Source: CAZCEC01 sp964497615
GTDB lineage: Bacteria > Chloroflexota > Anaerolineae > Anaerolineales > UBA6663
Reading direction: 5' to 3'
Assembly (NCBI GenBank): GCA_964497615.1
Contig: CAZCEC010000073.1
Span: 1-30,991 of the forward strand
Length of the DNA stretch: 30,991 nucleotides
The translations under genes were made by a program, and so were the position numbers. The number at the start of each line of letters is the position of its first letter. The stretch's first letter is position 1. Of this stretch, positions 28,553 to 30,991 are shown in pieces. The notes below the pieces were generated by a model. It made no database searches and was not told the origin of the DNA. It saw only the letters and a list, made by a program, of their open reading frames with translations.

Positions 28553-29221
28553 GTGAGCGCCGACATTCCCGATGGGTGGCGCGAGGCAGTGGGGGACGAG
28601 GCCAAGAAGGCCTACTACGCGAAGCTGCAAGCGTTTGTGAGGGCGGAGCGGACGGCGGGGGCGGTGTACCCGCCGGAGGGGGAGGTGTTTGCGGCCCTGG
28701 AGCTGACGCCGTTCGAGCGGGTGCGGGTGGTGATCCTGGGGCAGGACCCGTATCACGGCGAGGGGCAGGCGCACGGGCTGGCGTTCTCGGTGCGGGCGGG
28801 AGTCAGGCCGCCGCCGTCGCTGGTGAACATCTTTAAGGAAATGGAAACGGACCTGGGCACGGCGCGGCCAACGACCGGCGACCTGACCTCGTGGGCGAAG
28901 CAGGAGGTGCTGCTGCTCAACGCGGTGCTAACGGTGCGGGCGGGCGCGGCCAACTCGCACCAGGGGCGGGGCTGGGAGACGTTCACCGACGCGGCGCTGC
29001 GGGCGCTCAATGCGCGGGCCGCGCCGGTGGTGTTCGTGCTGTGGGGGAATTATGCGCGCAAGAAGCGGGCGCTGATCGAGGCAACGCGGCACACCGTCAT
29101 CGAGTCAGCGCACCCGTCGCCGCTGTCGGCGCGGAATGGATTCTTTGGGAGTAAACCATTCTCGCGGGTGAATGCGGCGCTGCGGGCAGCGGGCGGGGCT
29201 GAGGTGAAGTGGAGCTTGTGA
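28553..29221 (+). CDS. ung: Uracil-DNA glycosylase, family 1
   Basis: A 222-residue DNA repair enzyme that removes uracil from DNA. Signature GQDPYHGEGQAHGLAFSV (63-80) with catalytic D65; PPPSLVNIFKEM; LLLNAVLTVRAGAANSH; VLWGNYARKK; HPSPLSARNGFFG with catalytic H187. The GTG at 28553 is preferred because GGGAG lies 6-8 nt upstream; a TTG at 28517 would add an unsupported extension. Length and residues are normal for Ung. It lies between PaaG-like and 3-hydroxyacyl-CoA dehydrogenase genes without functional relation. Confidence 0.96.
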   Translation: MSADIPDGWREAVGDEAKKAYYAKLQAFVRAERTAGAVYPPEGEVFAALELTPFERVRVVILGQDPYHGEGQAHGLAFSVRAGVRPPPSLVNIFKEMETDLGTARPTTGDLTSWAKQEVLLLNAVLTVRAGAANSHQGRGWETFTDAALRALNARAAPVVFVLWGNYARKKRALIEATRHTVIESAHPSPLSARNGFFGSKPFSRVNAALRAAGGAEVKWSL

Positions 29222-29228
29222 GCAAGTG

Positions 29229-29280
29229 GGTACGTGTGTAGGTGTGTAGGTGTGTAGGTGTGTAAGGCGCCTTACACACC
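29229..29280. repeat. GTGTGTAG octamer tract ending in a 24-bp perfect palindrome
   Basis: Three to four tandem GTGTGTAG units (29234-29260) run into GGTGTGTAAGGC/GCCTTACACACC (29257-29280), a loop-free perfect palindrome. It lies just after ung and could act as a terminator or cruciform. Copies of the octamer without the palindrome lie at 9131-9161 and 16241-16268. Confidence 0.75.
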
Positions 29281-29305
29281 TGCACACAATGGCTTGAGGC
29301 ATATT

Positions 29306-30169
29306 GTGGATGGTCCGAATCCGATCCGCACCGTGGCCGTGCTCGGCAGCGGCACTATGGGGGCCGGCATCGCGGAGGTGTGCGCGCTGCGGGGCCTTGA
29401 GACGGTGCTGTTTGACCTGTCGCCGGAGATCGCGGCGGCGGGGCTGGCGCGCATCCGCGCCTCGATCCAGAAAGGGGTGGACCGGGGCAAGACCCCGCCC
29501 AACGCGGCGGCGGCGGCGCTGGGGCGGCTGCGGACGACGGCGCGGCTGGAGGACTGCGCCGGGGCCGACCTGGTGATCGAGGCCGCGCCGGAGGACCCGG
29601 CGATCAAGCGCGACCTGTTCCAGCGCGTGGCGGCGGTGGTCGGGGAGCGAGCGCTGATCGCCACGAACACCTCGTCGCTCGCGGTGAGCGGGCTGGCGGG
29701 CGCGGTGCCGCGGCCGGAGCGGTTCCTGGGGCTGCACTTCTTCAACCCGCCGGTGCTGATGGCGCTGGTGGAAGTCGTTGCCGGGGACCGCACCACGCCA
29801 GAGACCGTGGCGGCGGGGGAGGCGTTCGCGCGGGCGCTGGGGAAGGTGCCGGTGAGCGTGCGCGACACGCCCGCCTTCATTGTCAACCGGGTGGCACGGC
29901 CCTTCTATGGCGAGGCGCTGCGGCTGCTGGGCGAGCAGGCGGCGCCGGCTGGCACGATAGATGCACTGATGCGGTCGGCCGGGTTTAAGATGGGGCCGTT
30001 CGAGTTGATGGACCTGATCGGGCTGGATGTGAACTTTGCCGTGACGCAGTCCGTGTATCACGCCTTCTTCGAGGACCCGCGCTACCGCCCGCACCCCATC
30101 CAGCGCCGGATGGTGGAGGCGGGGCAATTGGGGCGCAAGACGGGGCGCGGATTCTATGAATACCAGTAG
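29306..30169 (+). CDS. 3-hydroxyacyl-CoA dehydrogenase (Hbd/PaaH type)
   Basis: A 287-residue NAD-dependent enzyme that oxidises 3-hydroxyacyl-CoA to 3-ketoacyl-CoA. Seen: VAVLGSGTMGAGIAEVCALRG (10-30) with GxGxxG; D37 after VLF; ATNTSSLAV (119-127) with S123; LGLHFFNPP (141-149) with H144; VEVV with E156; the HCDH signature DTPAFIVNRVARPFYGEAL; and the C-terminal helix bundle ending GRKTGRGFYEYQ. The GTG at 29306 has TTGAGG 6 nt upstream and gives the standard length. It could work with the crotonases at 15464 and 27610 in beta-oxidation or an aromatic route. Confidence 0.93.
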   Translation: MDGPNPIRTVAVLGSGTMGAGIAEVCALRGLETVLFDLSPEIAAAGLARIRASIQKGVDRGKTPPNAAAAALGRLRTTARLEDCAGADLVIEAAPEDPAIKRDLFQRVAAVVGERALIATNTSSLAVSGLAGAVPRPERFLGLHFFNPPVLMALVEVVAGDRTTPETVAAGEAFARALGKVPVSVRDTPAFIVNRVARPFYGEALRLLGEQAAPAGTIDALMRSAGFKMGPFELMDLIGLDVNFAVTQSVYHAFFEDPRYRPHPIQRRMVEAGQLGRKTGRGFYEYQ

Positions 30170-30176
30170 GGCCGCC

Positions 30177-30524
30177 ATGGACGACCGCCGCAAGCTGCCG
30201 CGCAAGTTTCTGATGTTCTACACGCGGGTGTTCAACGCCGCGACCAACAAGCTCGCCGGGCACCTGGCTGACGTGACACCGGGCGGGCTGATGCTGATCG
30301 GCGAGCGCGCGGTGGCCGCCGGCCAGAACTTCCACCTGCGGCTGGAACTGCCCGGCGACGTGGCCGAGCTGCCCTTTATCGAGTTCGAGGCGCGCAGCCT
30401 GTGGTGTAAACCCGACGTCAACCCCCTGTACTTCACCACCGGTTTTGAGTTCGTGCGCATTGCGCCCGAGGCGGTGGCGGTGATCGCCCGCATCGTCGAG
30501 GCGTATGGGTTTCGGGACAACTAA
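30177..30524 (+). CDS. PilZ domain protein (cyclic di-GMP receptor)
   Basis: A 115-residue single-domain PilZ protein. The RxxxR motif is R5-K-L-P-R9 near the N-terminus, and the second motif is DVTPGGLML (32-40), with Thr replacing the usual Ser of D/NxSxxG. A closing region (YFTTGFEFVRIAPEAVAVIARIV) fits the beta-barrel and tail helix. Such proteins bind cyclic di-GMP and control motility, polysaccharide or other outputs; the partner is unknown. It starts 7 nt after the dehydrogenase stop; an in-frame ATG at 30156 is inside that gene, and 30177 places RxxxR at the end as is common. Confidence 0.85.
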   Translation: MDDRRKLPRKFLMFYTRVFNAATNKLAGHLADVTPGGLMLIGERAVAAGQNFHLRLELPGDVAELPFIEFEARSLWCKPDVNPLYFTTGFEFVRIAPEAVAVIARIVEAYGFRDN

Positions 30525-30548
30525 GCAGCCGCTCTCCCTCACCCCCGC

Positions 30549-30571
30549 CCCCTCTCCCGCTAGGAGAGGGG
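30549..30571. repeat. CCCCTCTCC hairpin
   Basis: CCCCTCTCC-CGCTA-GGAGAGGGG is a perfect 9-bp stem with a 5-nt loop. Its right arm offers a ribosome-binding sequence to the gene starting near 30584. No T-tract follows, so it could be a folding switch for that start or a dispersed repeat like the GGGAGAG tracts at 2170-2210. Confidence 0.6.
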
Positions 30572-30583
30572 AGCCACATTTCG

Positions 30584-30991
30584 TTGCTCGTATTCGCCTT
30601 TGACCTAGTTGCATCCAACCTTCGCGCGTTGGCGCTGGACGCCGGAGGCGCGGCCCTCTCACGCCGGGCGATGGCGGCACTGCTGGCGGTGCATGGGCTA
30701 GGGCTGCTGGCGGTGGCGCGGCTGGCGCATTGGCCGCTGTGGGCGGCGGCGGCGGTCATCGCCTGTGCGCTGGCAGTGGGGCTATACCGGCGGACAGGCG
30801 CGGCTTCGCTGGCGCCGCTGGCCGGGCTGTACGGGCTGGCGCTGGCGCGATTGGCGCTGGTGTATGGGCTGCGGCGCGAGGCGCCCGCGGCCCTGAGCTA
30901 CGAGTTGATGCTGGCCTTCTGCGCGGCGTGGGTGGGGCTGAGTGGGCTGAGAGCGGCGGGGCGGCTGCATTGGGCGGCAGCCGCGGCGGGC
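30584..30991 (+). CDS. Hydrophobic membrane protein, N-terminal part (runs off the window)
   Basis: An open frame without stop from 30584 to the window end encodes at least 136 residues of very Ala/Leu-rich sequence with several likely membrane helices (for example AALLAVHGLGLLAVARLAHW and AAAAVIACALAVGLY). No family is recognisable in this part. The start is uncertain: TTG at 30584 has GGAGAGGGGAG 10 nt upstream, within the hairpin at 30549-30571; ATG at 30671 is the first ATG. Codon bias fits the chromosome. Confidence 0.5.
   Translation, partial: MLVFAFDLVASNLRALALDAGGAALSRRAMAALLAVHGLGLLAVARLAHWPLWAAAAVIACALAVGLYRRTGAASLAPLAGLYGLALARLALVYGLRREAPAALSYELMLAFCAAWVGLSGLRAAGRLHWAAAAAG

Noticed and set aside
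1..30991. tRNA, rRNA or transposase genes
   Set aside because: No cloverleaf-type sequence, rRNA core motif or DDE/recombinase-like protein was recognised by reading; a tRNA search tool was not available.

Overview
This is a high-GC bacterial window with strongly G+C-rich third codon positions. Gene content and style suggest a Chloroflexota (Anaerolineae-like) chromosome or metagenome-assembled genome: many crotonase-fold enzymes, lipoproteins with Pro/Thr-rich linkers, DinB-like proteins, possible leaderless promoters, and spacers packed with short degenerate repeats. The lineage is an inference. No rRNA, tRNA, CRISPR array or transposase was recognised. A run of 10 N at 13067-13076 marks an assembly gap.

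Layout. 1-560: the 5' end of metG (minus) with a long leader that ends in an intrinsic-terminator hairpin. 560-4200: an accessory strip of visibly lower GC, all genes on the minus strand: vapBC, a DUF4265 protein, a small membrane protein, and a UPF0175 antitoxin whose DUF3368 toxin is wrecked, with repeats between them. 4200-5612: a GidA/TrmFO-like FAD oxidoreductase with a Cys cluster (minus), flanked by a decayed copy of the promoter and signal sequence of the next lipoprotein. 5820-13726 (plus): HExxH peptidase lipoprotein, EthD-like protein, crotonase with a C-terminal zinc ribbon, M23 peptidase, geranylgeranyl-reductase-family flavoprotein, 8-TM protein, an SDR-like protein lacking its catalytic residues, and an unknown gene broken by the N gap. 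13832-16237 (plus): two tandem DinB proteins, a BrnT toxin with an antitoxin-like partner, and a canonical enoyl-CoA hydratase. 16374-21609: CPBP protease fusion (minus), third DinB protein (plus), GH31 glucosidase (minus), small basic helical protein (minus). 21759-25733: rhomboid and membrane-anchored Clp-fold protease (plus), a strong hairpin, a large lipoprotein (minus), a small hypothetical protein (plus). 25988-30991 (plus): 5'-nucleotidase-like phosphoesterase, PaaG-like isomerase, uracil-DNA glycosylase, 3-hydroxyacyl-CoA dehydrogenase, PilZ protein, and a truncated membrane protein.

How the genes work together. Three crotonases and one 3-hydroxyacyl-CoA dehydrogenase point to acyl-CoA (beta-oxidation or phenylacetate-type) catabolism, although they are spread out and not in one operon. 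Five predicted peptidases (MA-like, M23, CPBP, rhomboid, Clp-fold) suggest envelope proteolysis. Three toxin-antitoxin loci are present, one decayed.

I did not find one clearly new multi-gene system. The observations I rate highest are the duplicated lipoprotein promoter/signal sequence around the flavoenzyme, the crotonase-zinc-ribbon fusion lacking one catalytic Glu, the SDR-like protein without its triad coupled to an unknown gene, the rhomboid/Clp-fold pair, and the palindromic repeat families.
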